A DNA stretch of 64,000 nucleotides from Kitasatospora sp. NA04385 (GCF_013364235.1 NZ_CP054919.1:2336810-2400809), one strand, 5' to 3'; shown: positions 40,981 to 49,849, numbered from the stretch's first letter. Notes: generated by a model not told the origin, from the sequence alone. A program made the numbers and translations.

Positions 40981-42525
40981 TCAGATCCAACTGACGAACC
41001 ACATCCGGGTGTGCCAGTCGGACATCGGGATCATTTCCGCGGTGTACAGCGGGAGGAAGAACGCGAAGCACCCGATGACCGCGACCACGATCAGCCCGGC
41101 CCCGGCCGCGCCCCACCGCCGCCGGCTCGGCGTGCTGCCGGCCGGGCCGAGCATCGCGCCGAGCATCTGCGCGACGGCCAGGCACAGGAACGGCACCAGC
41201 ACCACCATGTAGAAGGAGAAGACGGTGCGCTGCTGGTACTGGAACCAGGGCAGGTAGACGGCGGCGACGGCGGCCAGGATCGCCCCGGAGCGCCAGTCAC
41301 GCCGGAAGAACCAGCGGTAGAGCGCGTACGCCAGCGCGAAGCAGGCCGCCCACCACAGGACCGGGGTGCCCAGCGCGAGGATCTGGCTGGCGCAGCCGTC
41401 GGACGCGGTGCAGCCCTTCTCCCCGGGCTTCAGCTGCTCCCAGTACATGGAGACCGGGCGGCCCTGGACCAGCCAGCTCCACGGGTTGGACTGGTAGGTG
41501 TGCGGGGAGGTCAGCGTGGTGTTGAAGTGCCAGATCTCGGAGTGGTAGTGCCACAGGCTGCGCAGCGGCGCGGGCACCCAGTCGAAGGCCCCGGACCGCC
41601 CGTCCGCCCAGTGCCGGTCGTAGCCGCCGTCGGTGGCCAGCCAGCCGGTCCAGGAGAGCAGGTAGGTGACCAGCGCGGCGAGGGGCATCGACAGCGCGGC
41701 GGGCCACAGGTCGCGGCGGAGCATCGACCGCCAGGCCCGGTGGGCCCCGGCGGCGCGCCGGCCGGCCTGGTCCCAGAGCAGGACGAGGACGGTGAACACG
41801 GCGAGCACGGGCGCGCCGGTCCACTTGACGGCGCAGGCCGCGCCGAGCAGCACGCCGGCGGCGAGCCGCCAGGGGCGCAGGCCGAGGCGGACCTCGTCGG
41901 CGGCCCGGCCGCCCTCGGCGCGGGCGGCGCGCAGCACGTCCCGGGTGCGGTCGCGGTCGACCAGCAGGGCGCCGAACGCGGCGAGCACCAGGAACGCGGA
42001 GACGCCGTCGAGCAGGCCGACCCGGCTCATCACGAACTGCAGGCCGTCGACGGCCAGCAGCAGTCCGGCGGTGCAGCCGATCAGGGTGGAGCGGAACAGC
42101 CGGCGGCCGATCCGGGCGACCATCAGCACGCTGAGGGTGCCGAGCACGGCGACGGCGATCCGCCAGCCGAAGGGGTGCAGGCCCCAGAAGTGGGTGCCCA
42201 GGCCGATGATCCACTTGCCCAGCGGCGGGTGGGCGATGAACGCGGCGGCCTTGCCGAGCGGGATGACCTGCGGGTCGCCGAGGATCAGTTGGTTCGCGTT
42301 ATCCGGCCAGGCCGTCTCGTAGCCCTCGTGCCACAGCGACCAGGCGTCCTTGGGGTAGTACGTCTCGTCGAAGACGAAGGCGTGCGGGTACCCCAGGTTC
42401 CACAGCCGCAGCACCCCGGCGAACACGGCCACCGCCAGCGGGCCCCACCACCGGTACCTGTCCTTCGCCGGCGCGGCGTGCACCGTCTCCCGCTCCTGCC
42501 GCCGCTCCGCTACCGCCAGCGCCAT
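40981..42525 (-). CDS. Protein O-mannosyltransferase (GT39/PMT family)
   Basis: The 514-aa membrane enzyme has about ten transmembrane segments. Near its N-terminus is VFDETYYPKDAWSLWHEGYE with the essential DE pair of PMTs, then AAFIAHPPLGKWIIGLG and the external loop PHTYQSNPWSWLVQGRPVSM. It transfers mannose from polyprenyl-phosphate-mannose to secreted proteins at the outer face. ATG 42525 is preferred over 42573, because GGGGAGG precedes it and a TAGGAT box overlaps the upstream ATG. The FetB-like gene follows by 16 bp. Confidence 0.9.
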   Translation of the reverse strand: MALAVAERRQERETVHAAPAKDRYRWWGPLAVAVFAGVLRLWNLGYPHAFVFDETYYPKDAWSLWHEGYETAWPDNANQLILGDPQVIPLGKAAAFIAHPPLGKWIIGLGTHFWGLHPFGWRIAVAVLGTLSVLMVARIGRRLFRSTLIGCTAGLLLAVDGLQFVMSRVGLLDGVSAFLVLAAFGALLVDRDRTRDVLRAARAEGGRAADEVRLGLRPWRLAAGVLLGAACAVKWTGAPVLAVFTVLVLLWDQAGRRAAGAHRAWRSMLRRDLWPAALSMPLAALVTYLLSWTGWLATDGGYDRHWADGRSGAFDWVPAPLRSLWHYHSEIWHFNTTLTSPHTYQSNPWSWLVQGRPVSMYWEQLKPGEKGCTASDGCASQILALGTPVLWWAACFALAYALYRWFFRRDWRSGAILAAVAAVYLPWFQYQQRTVFSFYMVVLVPFLCLAVAQMLGAMLGPAGSTPSRRRWGAAGAGLIVVAVIGCFAFFLPLYTAEMIPMSDWHTRMWFVSWI

Positions 42526-42654
42526 GCCCTCCCCGTTCGACCGCAGTTGACGACTTGTCCGCAATGTCCGCATCCTAGCCTGCGTCCGTGCGGCCCATCG
42601 GGCACCCGGGTCGGGTGCCCGGAGCATTGTCCCCCGCGCGCGCCGCGCGGTTAC

Positions 42655-42692
42655 GGTTGACCCTCGACCAGGTCGAGGGACCAGGGTCAACC
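42655..42692 (+). promoter_or_regulatory. MerR-type promoter/operator
   Basis: A -35 TTGACC (42657-42662) and a -10-like CAGGGT (42682-42687) are 19 bp apart, the long spacer expected for MerR regulation. Inside is a perfect 9-1-9 palindrome, CCCTCGACCAGGTCGAGGG (42661-42679). It is nested in GGTTGACCCT/AGGGTCAACC. It lies just before the merR-like gene, so autoregulation is likely. Confidence 0.8.
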
Positions 42693-42706
42693 CCGTGGAG
42701 AGCACC

Positions 42707-43708
42707 ATGCGCAGCATCGGCGAACTGGCCAGGGCCAGCGGCCTCAGCCCCGGCACCCTGCGGTTCTACGACGGCGCGGGCGTCTTCGTCCCGGCCGAGG
42801 TGGACCCGCGCACCGGGTACCGCCGGTACGCCGACGAACAGTTGGCGGACGCCCGGCTGCTGGCCCGGCTGCGCCGGGTCGGGATGCCGCTGGCCGGGAT
42901 CACCCGGGTGCTGACCGGCTCCCCGGCCGAGGCCCGGGCCGAGCTGGACGCGCACCTGCGCCGGCTGGAGGACGGTCTGACCGACGCCCGCCGGGAGCTC
43001 TCCACGGTCCGTTCCCTCCTCGATTCCCGGGAGTTCCCCGTGTCGCAGACCCGCCTGACCGTACCCGCCCCCGCGCTGGCCGCCGCCCTGGACGCGGTGC
43101 GTTTCGCCGCCCCCGCGGACGCCGCCCTGCCCGCCGTCGCCGGCGTCTTCCTCGACGCGGAGGACGGCGTGCTGCACCTGGTGGCCACCGACCGCTACCG
43201 CCTCGCGGTGGCCGACTGCCCCGCCGCCCTCGACGGCCCGCCGGCCTCCGCCCTGCTGCCCACCGCCCTCGCGGACGCCGCCCGGGCCCTGCTCGCCGAC
43301 GCCGAGGAGGCCGAACTGACCCTGGACGGCGGCTCGTTCACCATCCGGGCGGCCGGGCGCGCGCTCTCCGGCGAGCCCGTCGAGACGGACTTCCCCGACT
43401 ACCGCCGCCTGCTCCGGCTGGAGCCCACCCACCGGATCACCCTGACCGCCGCCCAGTTGCGCGCCCTCCCCGGGGGCATCGACGACGAGGCCCCCACCGC
43501 CACCCTGACCGCCACCCCCGCCGACGCCCTCCCCGGCGCCGCCTCCCCCGGCGACCTGCTGGTCCACGTCAACCGCGACTTCCTGCTCGAAGCCGCCGGC
43601 ACCGCCGAGCAGCTCGTCCTGGAGCTCGGCGGCCCGATCGCCCCGCTCGCCATCCGCTTCCCCGCCCGCACGGACACCTTCTCGCTGCTGATGCCCGTCG
43701 CCCGCTGA
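42707..43708 (+). CDS. MerR regulator fused to sliding-clamp (DnaN)-like domain
   Basis: The 333-aa protein has an N-terminal MerR helix-turn-helix (RSIGELARASGLSPGTLRFY, DPRTGYRRYADEQLADARLL) and a dimerisation helix to about residue 105. The remaining ~225 residues resemble DNA polymerase III beta subunit domains (LPAVAGVFLDAEDGVLHLVA, TDRYRLAVADCP, VETDFPDYRRLL, VHVNRDFLLEA). Beta-clamp folds in MerR proteins presumably serve as an effector or partner-binding module. ATG 42707 follows GGAGAG. The promoter has a matching operator. Confidence 0.85.
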   Translation: MRSIGELARASGLSPGTLRFYDGAGVFVPAEVDPRTGYRRYADEQLADARLLARLRRVGMPLAGITRVLTGSPAEARAELDAHLRRLEDGLTDARRELSTVRSLLDSREFPVSQTRLTVPAPALAAALDAVRFAAPADAALPAVAGVFLDAEDGVLHLVATDRYRLAVADCPAALDGPPASALLPTALADAARALLADAEEAELTLDGGSFTIRAAGRALSGEPVETDFPDYRRLLRLEPTHRITLTAAQLRALPGGIDDEAPTATLTATPADALPGAASPGDLLVHVNRDFLLEAAGTAEQLVLELGGPIAPLAIRFPARTDTFSLLMPVAR

Positions 43709-43711
43709 CCC

Positions 43712-43831
43712 CCAGGGGCTCGGGGAACGGCGAGAGGCGAAACCAGGGGCTCGGGGAACGGCGAGAGCCCCCGCCAGGGGCTCGGGGAACGGCGAGAGCC
43801 CCCGCCAGGGGCTCGGGGAACGGCGAGGCCC
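43712..43831. repeat. Four tandem 31-bp repeats
   Basis: Units beginning CCAGGGGCTCGGGGAACGGC start at 43712, 43743, 43774 and 43805. The sequence resembles elements dispersed in Streptomyces genomes. The gap 43709-44021 also contains the dispersed element at 43842, two copies of CCGCCGTTCCCCGGGCCCCT (the inverted relative of the unit), and no gene. Confidence 0.9.
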
Positions 43832-43841
43832 AGGCTGCTGA

Positions 43842-43896
43842 CGGTGCACTGCCGTGGCGCGCATCTGCTTTCGGTTCTTGTCACTGCACGCAGCAG
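43842..43896. repeat. Dispersed element, copy 2
   Basis: Related to 981-1035. CGGTGCACTGCCGTGGCGCG is its first 20 bp. Confidence 0.4.
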
Positions 43897-44021
43897 CACG
43901 GACCTTCGATGGGCTCCGGCCACCAGCAGCACGGCCCCGCCGTTCCCCGGGCCCCTAACGGGGCCACTGCGCAGCACGGACCCGCCGTTCCCCGGGCCCC
44001 TGAATGCCCCCAAGGGGCTGC

Positions 44022-45296
44022 TCAGGCCGCCGTCTGGAGCTCGCGCAGCTCGTGCTGCGGCACCGACAGCACCCGGACGTTGTCCTGCGCGGGCGTGAGG
44101 TGCTCGCGCAGGCGGACGGCGAGGGCGACGATCAGCAGCGTGCACAGCGCCATCGCGGCGAGGTACAGCGGCCACGTCCCGGAGCCGACCAGCAGCACGC
44201 CGACGGCGGGGCCGACGGCGACCGCGATCTGCTTCACCAGCGCGTACCCGGCGTTGTAGGTGCCGAGCAGCCGGCTGGGGGCGAGGTCGGCGACGATCGG
44301 GCCCATGGTGGGGGCGAGCAGCGACTCGCCGACGCCGAACAGGGCGTAGACGGCGACGATCGCCACCGTCGCGGCCACCGCCTCGGTGCGGATCAGCCCG
44401 GCCACCACGGCCATGCCCCAGGCGGCCAGCCAGACCGCACCGGCGGCGGCCATCGCGGTGGTGCGGCGGCGGCGCTCGGTGATCCGGACGACGAACATCT
44501 GCAGCAGCACGATGGTCAGCGCGTTGGCGCCGATGGCGAGGCCGAGGGTGGAGGGCGCGGTGCCGACGGTGTCGGTGGCGAACGCGGCGACGCCGGACTC
44601 GAACTGCCCGTAGCAGGTGAAGAAGATCAGTCCGGCGAGGACGCACAGCCGCAGCATCGCCTTGTCGGCGACCATCGCCCGCAGCCCGCCACCCTTCGCC
44701 GGGCTGCCCGCCGGGGCCGGTTCGACCACGGCCGGGGGCATCTTGGCGGTGCCGGTGACGGCGGCCAGGCCGAGGAAGGTCAGCGCCTCGATGGTGAACA
44801 GCCTGGTCAGGCTGGCCGGGTCGGAGGTGTCGACGATCTGGCCGCCGACCAGGGCGCCGATGCCCATGCCGAGGTTGACCAGGGTGAACTGGAGCGCGAA
44901 GGCGCGGGAGCGCTCGGTGCGCCCGGTGCAGCGGACGATCATCGTGGCGAGCGCGGGCTGGCAGGTGGTGACGCCCGCGCCGAACAGGAAGGAGGAGAGC
45001 AGCAACCCGGCCGTACCGGCGGCCTGCCCGAAGGCGAACGCGCCGGCCGCGGCCATCGCGGTGCCGGCCAGCAGCACCGGGCGCGGCCCGTACCGGTCGA
45101 TGCCGCGGCCCGTGAACGGCAGCACGGCCAGCGCGGCGAGCGCGAACACGGTGAACACCGCGCCCGCCGCCGCGGCGCCGAGGCCCCGCACCTGGTCCAC
45201 GTACACGAACATGTACGGCAAGGTGAAGCCGCTGCCGAACGCGCTGAGCGCGTTGCCGACCTGGACGCGGCGCAGTCGGCCGCCCCACTCCTTCAC
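44022..45296 (-). CDS. MFS transporter
   Basis: The 424-aa protein has twelve hydrophobic segments in two halves. The MFS loop motif is GRGIDRYGPRPVLL after helix 2. It is probably a proton-driven exporter of drugs or metabolites. GTG 45296 follows GAGGGG. It is divergent from a MarR regulator, the usual arrangement for a MarR-controlled drug pump. The 5' leader contains a 9-bp perfect hairpin (GGCCGGGCT/AGCCCGGCC, 45322-45343). Confidence 0.88.
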   Translation of the reverse strand: MKEWGGRLRRVQVGNALSAFGSGFTLPYMFVYVDQVRGLGAAAAGAVFTVFALAALAVLPFTGRGIDRYGPRPVLLAGTAMAAAGAFAFGQAAGTAGLLLSSFLFGAGVTTCQPALATMIVRCTGRTERSRAFALQFTLVNLGMGIGALVGGQIVDTSDPASLTRLFTIEALTFLGLAAVTGTAKMPPAVVEPAPAGSPAKGGGLRAMVADKAMLRLCVLAGLIFFTCYGQFESGVAAFATDTVGTAPSTLGLAIGANALTIVLLQMFVVRITERRRRTTAMAAAGAVWLAAWGMAVVAGLIRTEAVAATVAIVAVYALFGVGESLLAPTMGPIVADLAPSRLLGTYNAGYALVKQIAVAVGPAVGVLLVGSGTWPLYLAAMALCTLLIVALAVRLREHLTPAQDNVRVLSVPQHELRELQTAA

Positions 45297-45351
45297 TGCA
45301 CACCCCTCTTCGCATGCGTCGGGCCGGGCTCCGCAGCCCGGCCTTTACTCC

Positions 45352-45418
45352 GTAAGATTTCAGACCTAAAGTCTTACCATCCGAAGCTTAAGGCGTCAAA
45401 GGCTTAACGGCTGCACGC
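45352..45418. promoter_or_regulatory. Divergent promoter with MarR-type operators
   Basis: An AT-rich patch, rare in this DNA, holds GTAAGATTTC (45352-45361) opposite AAAGTCTTAC (45368-45377) as an imperfect inverted repeat. Two GCTTAA repeats follow (about 45386 and 45402). It lies between the MFS and MarR genes. Confidence 0.65.
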
Positions 45419-45437
45419 TGCGTGGGAGAATGACCCC

Positions 45438-46001
45438 ATGAGCGCACGCAGAGCGGAGCCCCAGACCGCCACCGAGCTCGGCATCGCCGAACAGGTGGCC
45501 GTCTACCAGCGGGAATTCCCCACCGTGGACCCGCAGGTGGAGACGATCGTCTCCACCCTCTCCCGGCTGGCCCGCCGGATGAACGTGGCGTACGGCCGCC
45601 AGCTGGCCACCCTCGGCATCACCTCGGCCGAGTGGGAGGTGCTCAAGGCGCTGGTGTTCGCCGGTGCGCCCTACCGGCTGGGCCCGGGCGAGCTGGCCAA
45701 GCGGCTCGGCCTGACCCCGGCCGCGATGACCCACCGGATCGACCGGATGGTCACCGAGGGCCTGGTCACCCGGGAGCGCGACGAGGCCAACCGGGTCCGG
45801 GTGATCATCGAGCTGACCGCCGAGGGCCGCGACAAGTGGCTGGAGCTGATGCGGATGGCCGCCGTCTTCGAGGCCGACCTGCTGCAGGACGTGGCCGGCG
45901 GGGCCCGCCCGGAACTGGCCGCCACGCTGACCAGGATGCTGCGCCGGATCGAGGAGACCCAGCCGGACGCGCTGGGCCGCACCGACGACCTGACCTGCTG
46001 A
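45438..46001 (+). CDS. MarR-family regulator
   Basis: The 187-aa protein has a winged helix-turn-helix (GPGELAKRLGLTPAAMTHRI, DRMVTEGLVTRERDEANRVR) flanked by dimerisation helices. An N-terminal extension of ~40 residues precedes it. It probably represses the divergent MFS gene until a phenolic or other ligand binds. ATG 45438 follows GGGAGAATG. Confidence 0.88.
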   Translation: MSARRAEPQTATELGIAEQVAVYQREFPTVDPQVETIVSTLSRLARRMNVAYGRQLATLGITSAEWEVLKALVFAGAPYRLGPGELAKRLGLTPAAMTHRIDRMVTEGLVTRERDEANRVRVIIELTAEGRDKWLELMRMAAVFEADLLQDVAGGARPELAATLTRMLRRIEETQPDALGRTDDLTC

Positions 46002-46061
46002 CCCCCGGCCGCCCGGCCGCCCGGCCGGAAACGGGGGCAACGGGGGAACGGGAAAAACGGA

Positions 46062-46099
46062 CGAGGGGCGCGGGGAGATCTCTCTCCTCGCGCCCCTCG
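46062..46099. terminator. Bidirectional terminator
   Basis: CGAGGGGCGCGGGGAGA (46062-46078) pairs with TCTCCTCGCGCCCCTCG (46083-46099), leaving one mismatch. It lies between the convergent marR and chitinase genes. Confidence 0.8.
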
Positions 46100-46131
46100 C
46101 GGGGTTCAGCTCAACCGATCAGTGCGGGTGA

Positions 46132-47955
46132 TCAGCAGGCGCCGTTGTCGGTCCAGGCGCCCCACTGGCCGCTCAGGCTCGGGTCCTCGTTGGTGGTCCA
46201 CCACTTGTTGGTGTAGTAGTGGCCCTTCCAGGAGACCTTGGTCGGGGTGGCGTACACGGTGGCCGCGTTCCAGCTCGGGGCGCCGGAGCAGGTGCCGGTC
46301 GAGGCGGAGGCGGAGGCCGACGCGGAGGCCGAAGCCGAGGCGGACGCGGACGGGCTGGCCGACTGCGAGGCGGAGGCCGACGCGGACGGGCTGGCCGACT
46401 GCGAGGCGGAGGCCGAGGCCGACGGGGTGGCCGACTGGGTCGGGGCGGCCGGGCAGGACGCGGCGGAGCCGTTGGTGGCGGTCACCGTCTTGTCGAACAG
46501 CGCGGTCTGGGTGCCCAGGTCGTACATGGAGAACATGAACGAGCCGCCGAGGCCGTTGCAGTGCGCGTAGTCGAGCTTGGCCTGGATGGACTGGGCGTTC
46601 TCGCCGGACCAGAAGGTGGTGCCGTCGTAGAAGTACGCGGTCTTGGCGACGTCGTCCCAGTAGGTGTAGGCCGGGTTGTCGACGAAGCCGGTCAGCTCCT
46701 TGTACATCTTGATGCCGGCGACGCCGCCGGAGTAGGTGCCGCCGGGGGCCGGGGCGGACGCCTTCTGGAACAGGCCGTGGGTGGTGCCGGCGGAGACGCC
46801 GGTCCAGCCGCGGTAGTAGAACGGGATGCCGACGTTGATCTTCTTCGCCGGGAAGCCGCCGGGGATGCCGTACTGCGGGTCACCCACGGTGTAGGCCTTG
46901 ACCGCCGCGTCCACCGAGTACTTGCCGTTGCCGCCCGGGACCGGGTTCATCGGGTCGTTCGGGTTGGTGTAGATCGGGGCCTGGTGGTTGGTCGGGCCCT
47001 GGGCCTCCCAACCGCCGTGCATGTCGTACGTCATGATGTCCAGGAAGGTCAGGTACTGGCCGATCTTGTCGGTCTCGACCTGCTTGATCTTGTCCTGGCC
47101 GGCGCCGACCGCGGCCGCCAGGCCGTAGGTCTTGCCGTCGGTCTTGCCCTGGGCGTCCAGCTGGCTGCGGAACTCGGCGAGCAGCGCGGTGAAGTTCTGC
47201 TTGTCGTTGGGCGAGGCGTGGTTGCCGGTGTGGCCGTTGCCGCCCGGGTACTCCCAGTCCAGGTCGAAGCCGTCGAAGATGCCGGCGCCGGTGCCCGGGC
47301 CGCCGTAGCCGCCCTCGGAGGGCAGGTTGCCCTTGATGAACATGTCGATGCAGGAGGACACCAGCTTCTTGCGGGAAGCGTCGGTGGCCGCGGCGTCGGA
47401 GAAGTACTTCGAGTAGGTCCAGCCGCCGATCGACATCAGGACCTTGAGGTTCGGGTTCTTCGCCTTCAGCTTCTTCAGCTGGTTGAAGTTGCCGACGATC
47501 GGCTGGTTCCAGGTGTCGCCCACGCCGTCGACCGAGATGTCGGCGCCGAAGCTCTTCTGGTAGTCGGCGAACGAGTCGCCCGCGCCGTCACCCGCGTTGG
47601 GGTCGTCCTCGTTCTGCGACGCGGCCTTGTTGGCCTCGAAACAGGAGAGGGTGGTCGGGTTGATGTTCGCGAAGTCGTAGATGATGTAGTCGAGCTTCCC
47701 GGCGGCGCCCGTGTCCTGCATCGTCTTGAGGTAGTACGCGTTCGAGTAGATCGACCACTGGTCGAAGTACGCGACCTTGATGCCGCCGCTGGTGGCGGGG
47801 GCACCGGTGGAGTTGGTCGGCGCGGCCTGGGCGGTACCGCCGGTCAGCGCCAGGGTGCCGCCGAGCAGCAGGGAGGCCGCGGTGCCGGCCGCGAGCGCGG
47901 CCCAGCTCTTCGGCCGCCGCCGCGAAGGCGACTGGGGGGAAACGGAACGAAGCAT
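46132..47955 (-). CDS. Secreted GH18 chitinase with chitin-binding domain
   Basis: The 607-aa enzyme has a signal peptide (Arg/Lys-rich start, cleavage after AQA near residue 44) and a GH18 catalytic barrel. The SIGGWT motif is at ~175-180 and the active site is DGFDLDWE (228-235, catalytic Glu235). A Ser/Ala/Pro linker with TPSASASASQS repeats leads to a C-terminal CBM5/12-like domain (SWNAATVYATPTKVSWKGHY ... QWGAWTDNGAC). It hydrolyses chitin outside the cell. ATG 47955 follows AGGAG. Two DasR-like elements lie upstream, so induction by chitin sugars is expected. Confidence 0.93.
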   Translation of the reverse strand: MLRSVSPQSPSRRRPKSWAALAAGTAASLLLGGTLALTGGTAQAAPTNSTGAPATSGGIKVAYFDQWSIYSNAYYLKTMQDTGAAGKLDYIIYDFANINPTTLSCFEANKAASQNEDDPNAGDGAGDSFADYQKSFGADISVDGVGDTWNQPIVGNFNQLKKLKAKNPNLKVLMSIGGWTYSKYFSDAAATDASRKKLVSSCIDMFIKGNLPSEGGYGGPGTGAGIFDGFDLDWEYPGGNGHTGNHASPNDKQNFTALLAEFRSQLDAQGKTDGKTYGLAAAVGAGQDKIKQVETDKIGQYLTFLDIMTYDMHGGWEAQGPTNHQAPIYTNPNDPMNPVPGGNGKYSVDAAVKAYTVGDPQYGIPGGFPAKKINVGIPFYYRGWTGVSAGTTHGLFQKASAPAPGGTYSGGVAGIKMYKELTGFVDNPAYTYWDDVAKTAYFYDGTTFWSGENAQSIQAKLDYAHCNGLGGSFMFSMYDLGTQTALFDKTVTATNGSAASCPAAPTQSATPSASASASQSASPSASASASQSASPSASASASASASASASASTGTCSGAPSWNAATVYATPTKVSWKGHYYTNKWWTTNEDPSLSGQWGAWTDNGAC

Positions 47956-48088
47956 GGCTGCGTGACTCCTGGTTGTGGGGGTCCTGCCAGGACCGGGCAC
48001 GAACCGTGCGAGGTGGGGTCACACGGCCTGGGCATGACAGGGGAATCGAGCTTTGGCCTGCACAAACACCAGGTGCGGGTAAGCCGAA

Positions 48089-48120
48089 CCGGCGCCGGTG
48101 GTGTAGACCACCGGCGCCGG
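48089..48120. promoter_or_regulatory. Hairpin containing a dre-like element
   Basis: A perfect 14-bp stem (48089-48102 with 48107-48120) has at its tip GGTGGTGTAGACCACC (48097-48112), one core base away from the DasR consensus. It is 142-157 bp before the chitinase start. Confidence 0.5.
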
Positions 48121-48150
48121 CCTAGGGGCTCCCTGCACCTGCCAAGTAAA

Positions 48151-48166
48151 ATGGACTAGACCAACT
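48151..48166 (-). promoter_or_regulatory. DasR-responsive element (dre)
   Basis: ATGGACTAGACCAACT (minus strand AGTTGGTCTAGTCCAT) matches the DasR site AGTGGTCTAGACCACT closely. It lies ~200 bp before the chitinase start and overlaps a possible -35 TTGGTC. Confidence 0.75.
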
Positions 48167-48221
48167 CGGGCGTCAAGAGCGGGATCTGACGCTTACGCCA
48201 CGCTTAAGGTTCGGTGTCCGC

Positions 48222-48740
48222 TCAGTACCGCAGCGCGTTCGCCACCACGGGGGTCACACTGCCCTCCAGCGAACGGTTGCTCTCCGCCGTGGCCTGCGCG
48301 GACGCCCCCGCCGCCACCTCCGGAACGTTCACCACGACCGCGTCGAGCAGGTTTCCCGACCCGTCGTCGAAGTTGACTTGAATCGTGTACTTGCCGGACT
48401 GCGAACCGTGGTTGGTGACCGTCACCGGCACCGACAGCTTCCCGTCCGATCCGGTGGTGACCGTCCCCAGCTCGACGTCGTCCTTCGCGTCCAGCCCGCC
48501 CTTCACGCTCGCCAGCGCCGAGGAGGCGGCGGCCTGCGCGGAGGCGCCCAGCGAGGCGGCGGCCGAGCCGACCGCCGCCGTGGCCGAGGAGGCCGCGGAG
48601 GCCACCGCCGACTTCGCGCCGTCCACCGCCGAGGACACCGCGGGGGACGGCGAGCCGTCCGAGGAACAGCCGGCCAGCGCCGCGCCGCCCAGCAGCGCGG
48701 CGGCCGCCCACCCGGCGGCGGCCCGCATCGATCGCTTCAT
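48222..48740 (-). CDS. Lipoprotein with Ala/Ser-rich stalk
   Basis: The 172-aa protein has a lipoprotein signal with lipobox LAGC (Cys ~24). A stalk of alternating Ala/Ser helices (KSAVASAASSATAAVGSAAA) follows, then a C-terminal beta domain (VTVTNHGSQSGKYTIQVNFD, VVVNVPEVAAGASAQATAES) resembling FxLYD-type domains. It would be anchored to the outer face of the membrane. ATG 48740 follows AAGGGA, and a GTG six bases earlier is possible. The function is unknown. Confidence 0.8.
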   Translation of the reverse strand: MKRSMRAAAGWAAAALLGGAALAGCSSDGSPSPAVSSAVDGAKSAVASAASSATAAVGSAAASLGASAQAAASSALASVKGGLDAKDDVELGTVTTGSDGKLSVPVTVTNHGSQSGKYTIQVNFDDGSGNLLDAVVVNVPEVAAGASAQATAESNRSLEGSVTPVVANALRY

Positions 48741-48780
48741 CAGCACAAGATCCCTTCGGTCGCGGACGCCCGGCGGGCGT

Positions 48781-48827
48781 ACGGGTGTTACGGGTGCTGC
48801 GGGTGTTACTGCGGGTGCTGCGGGGGT
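48781..48827. repeat. Short imperfect tandem repeat
   Basis: CGGGTGTTA/CGGGTGCTG units repeat about five times between the lipoprotein and DoxX genes. Confidence 0.7.
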
Positions 48828-49391
48828 TCAGGAGAGCCCGGTGCCGTCCTCGCGGTCCGCCTCGTCCGCGGCCCGCGCCTCCCGGCGGCGCACCTCGTCC
48901 TGTCGGCGGGCCAGCACCGAGGCCGCGCCCAGCGCGCTCGCCGCGAAGGCCAGCACGCCCATCCACGGGCGGGCCAGCCGGTGCCCCAGCGCGGCGTCCA
49001 CCGAGTAGCGGCCCGCACCGGCCACCCCCAGGGCCAGGCCGCAGGCGCCCAGCAGGGCCGGGTACTCGTAGCCCCCGCCGTGCGCGAAGAAGCCCGCCGG
49101 GGCGTGCACGGAGACCGCGCCGGCCATCGTCCCGGCGACGACCGAGCCGGCCGCGGGGGTGGCCAGGCCGATCGCGAGCAGCGCGCCGCCGCCCGCCTCG
49201 CCCAGGCCCGCGGCCCGGGCGCTGCGCTCGCCGGGGAGGAAGCCCATGTGCTCCATCGCCTGGGCGGTGCCCTCCGGCCCGGCACCGCCGAACCAGCCGA
49301 ACAGTTTCTGGGTCCCGTGCGCGAACAGGACGCCGCCGACGGCCGCGCGCAGCGCCAGCAGTCCGAGGTCCTTGCGGTGCAGACTGGTCAT
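48828..49391 (-). CDS. DoxX-family membrane protein
   Basis: The 187-aa protein has four transmembrane segments, with the DoxX signature LALRAAVGGVLFAHGTQKLF and FGWFGG near the N-terminus. A charged C-terminal tail follows. DoxX proteins take part in redox homeostasis at the membrane. ATG 49391 was chosen because AGGGG precedes it and the conserved region begins at once. Confidence 0.88.
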   Translation of the reverse strand: MTSLHRKDLGLLALRAAVGGVLFAHGTQKLFGWFGGAGPEGTAQAMEHMGFLPGERSARAAGLGEAGGGALLAIGLATPAAGSVVAGTMAGAVSVHAPAGFFAHGGGYEYPALLGACGLALGVAGAGRYSVDAALGHRLARPWMGVLAFAASALGAASVLARRQDEVRRREARAADEADREDGTGLS

Positions 49392-49531
49392 GGTGTTGCC
49401 CCTGGGGTGGAAGAGAAGACTTGGGGCCCATCCCAGCGTGCGCACCGGCCCCCTTCGACCCGGCGAACCCATCCGGGCGACGCGCACCGGCCGACACGCC
49501 GACCGGCACCCCGGCAGACAGGAGCCTCCCG

Positions 49532-49849
49532 ATGCCCACCGCACCGCAGCCGCCCGAGTACGTCCTGCACGGCGAGCGGGTCACCGACGAACCCTCGCTC
49601 TGGGCCGAACTGGGCCGCGCCGTCGGGGCCCCCGACGGCTACTACGGCCGCAACCTGGACGCCCTGGCCGACTGCCTGCGCGGCGGCTTCGGCCCCGAGC
49701 CGCCGTTCGTCCTGGTCTGGCGGCGGGCGATGGTCTCCGCCCAGGCGCTGACCCGCCGGGTGACCGGGCCGGACGAGGAGGAGCGCTCCTACTTCGACGC
49801 GGTCCTCGACGTGCTGCGCCAGGGTGGCGCCACCGTCCGGCTGCGCTGA
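49532..49849 (+). CDS. Barstar-family ribonuclease inhibitor
   Basis: The 105-aa protein has the barstar fold signature: TDEPSLWAELGRAVGAPDGY followed by YGRNLDALADCLRGG and FVLVW. Barstar proteins bind and block barnase-like RNases. ATG 49532 follows AGGAG. No barnase gene was found in this window, so it is an orphan inhibitor or acts on a distant RNase. Confidence 0.88.
   Translation: MPTAPQPPEYVLHGERVTDEPSLWAELGRAVGAPDGYYGRNLDALADCLRGGFGPEPPFVLVWRRAMVSAQALTRRVTGPDEEERSYFDAVLDVLRQGGATVRLR

Noticed and set aside
43712..43831. CRISPR array
   Set aside because: The 31-bp units are back-to-back with no spacers and there are no cas genes.
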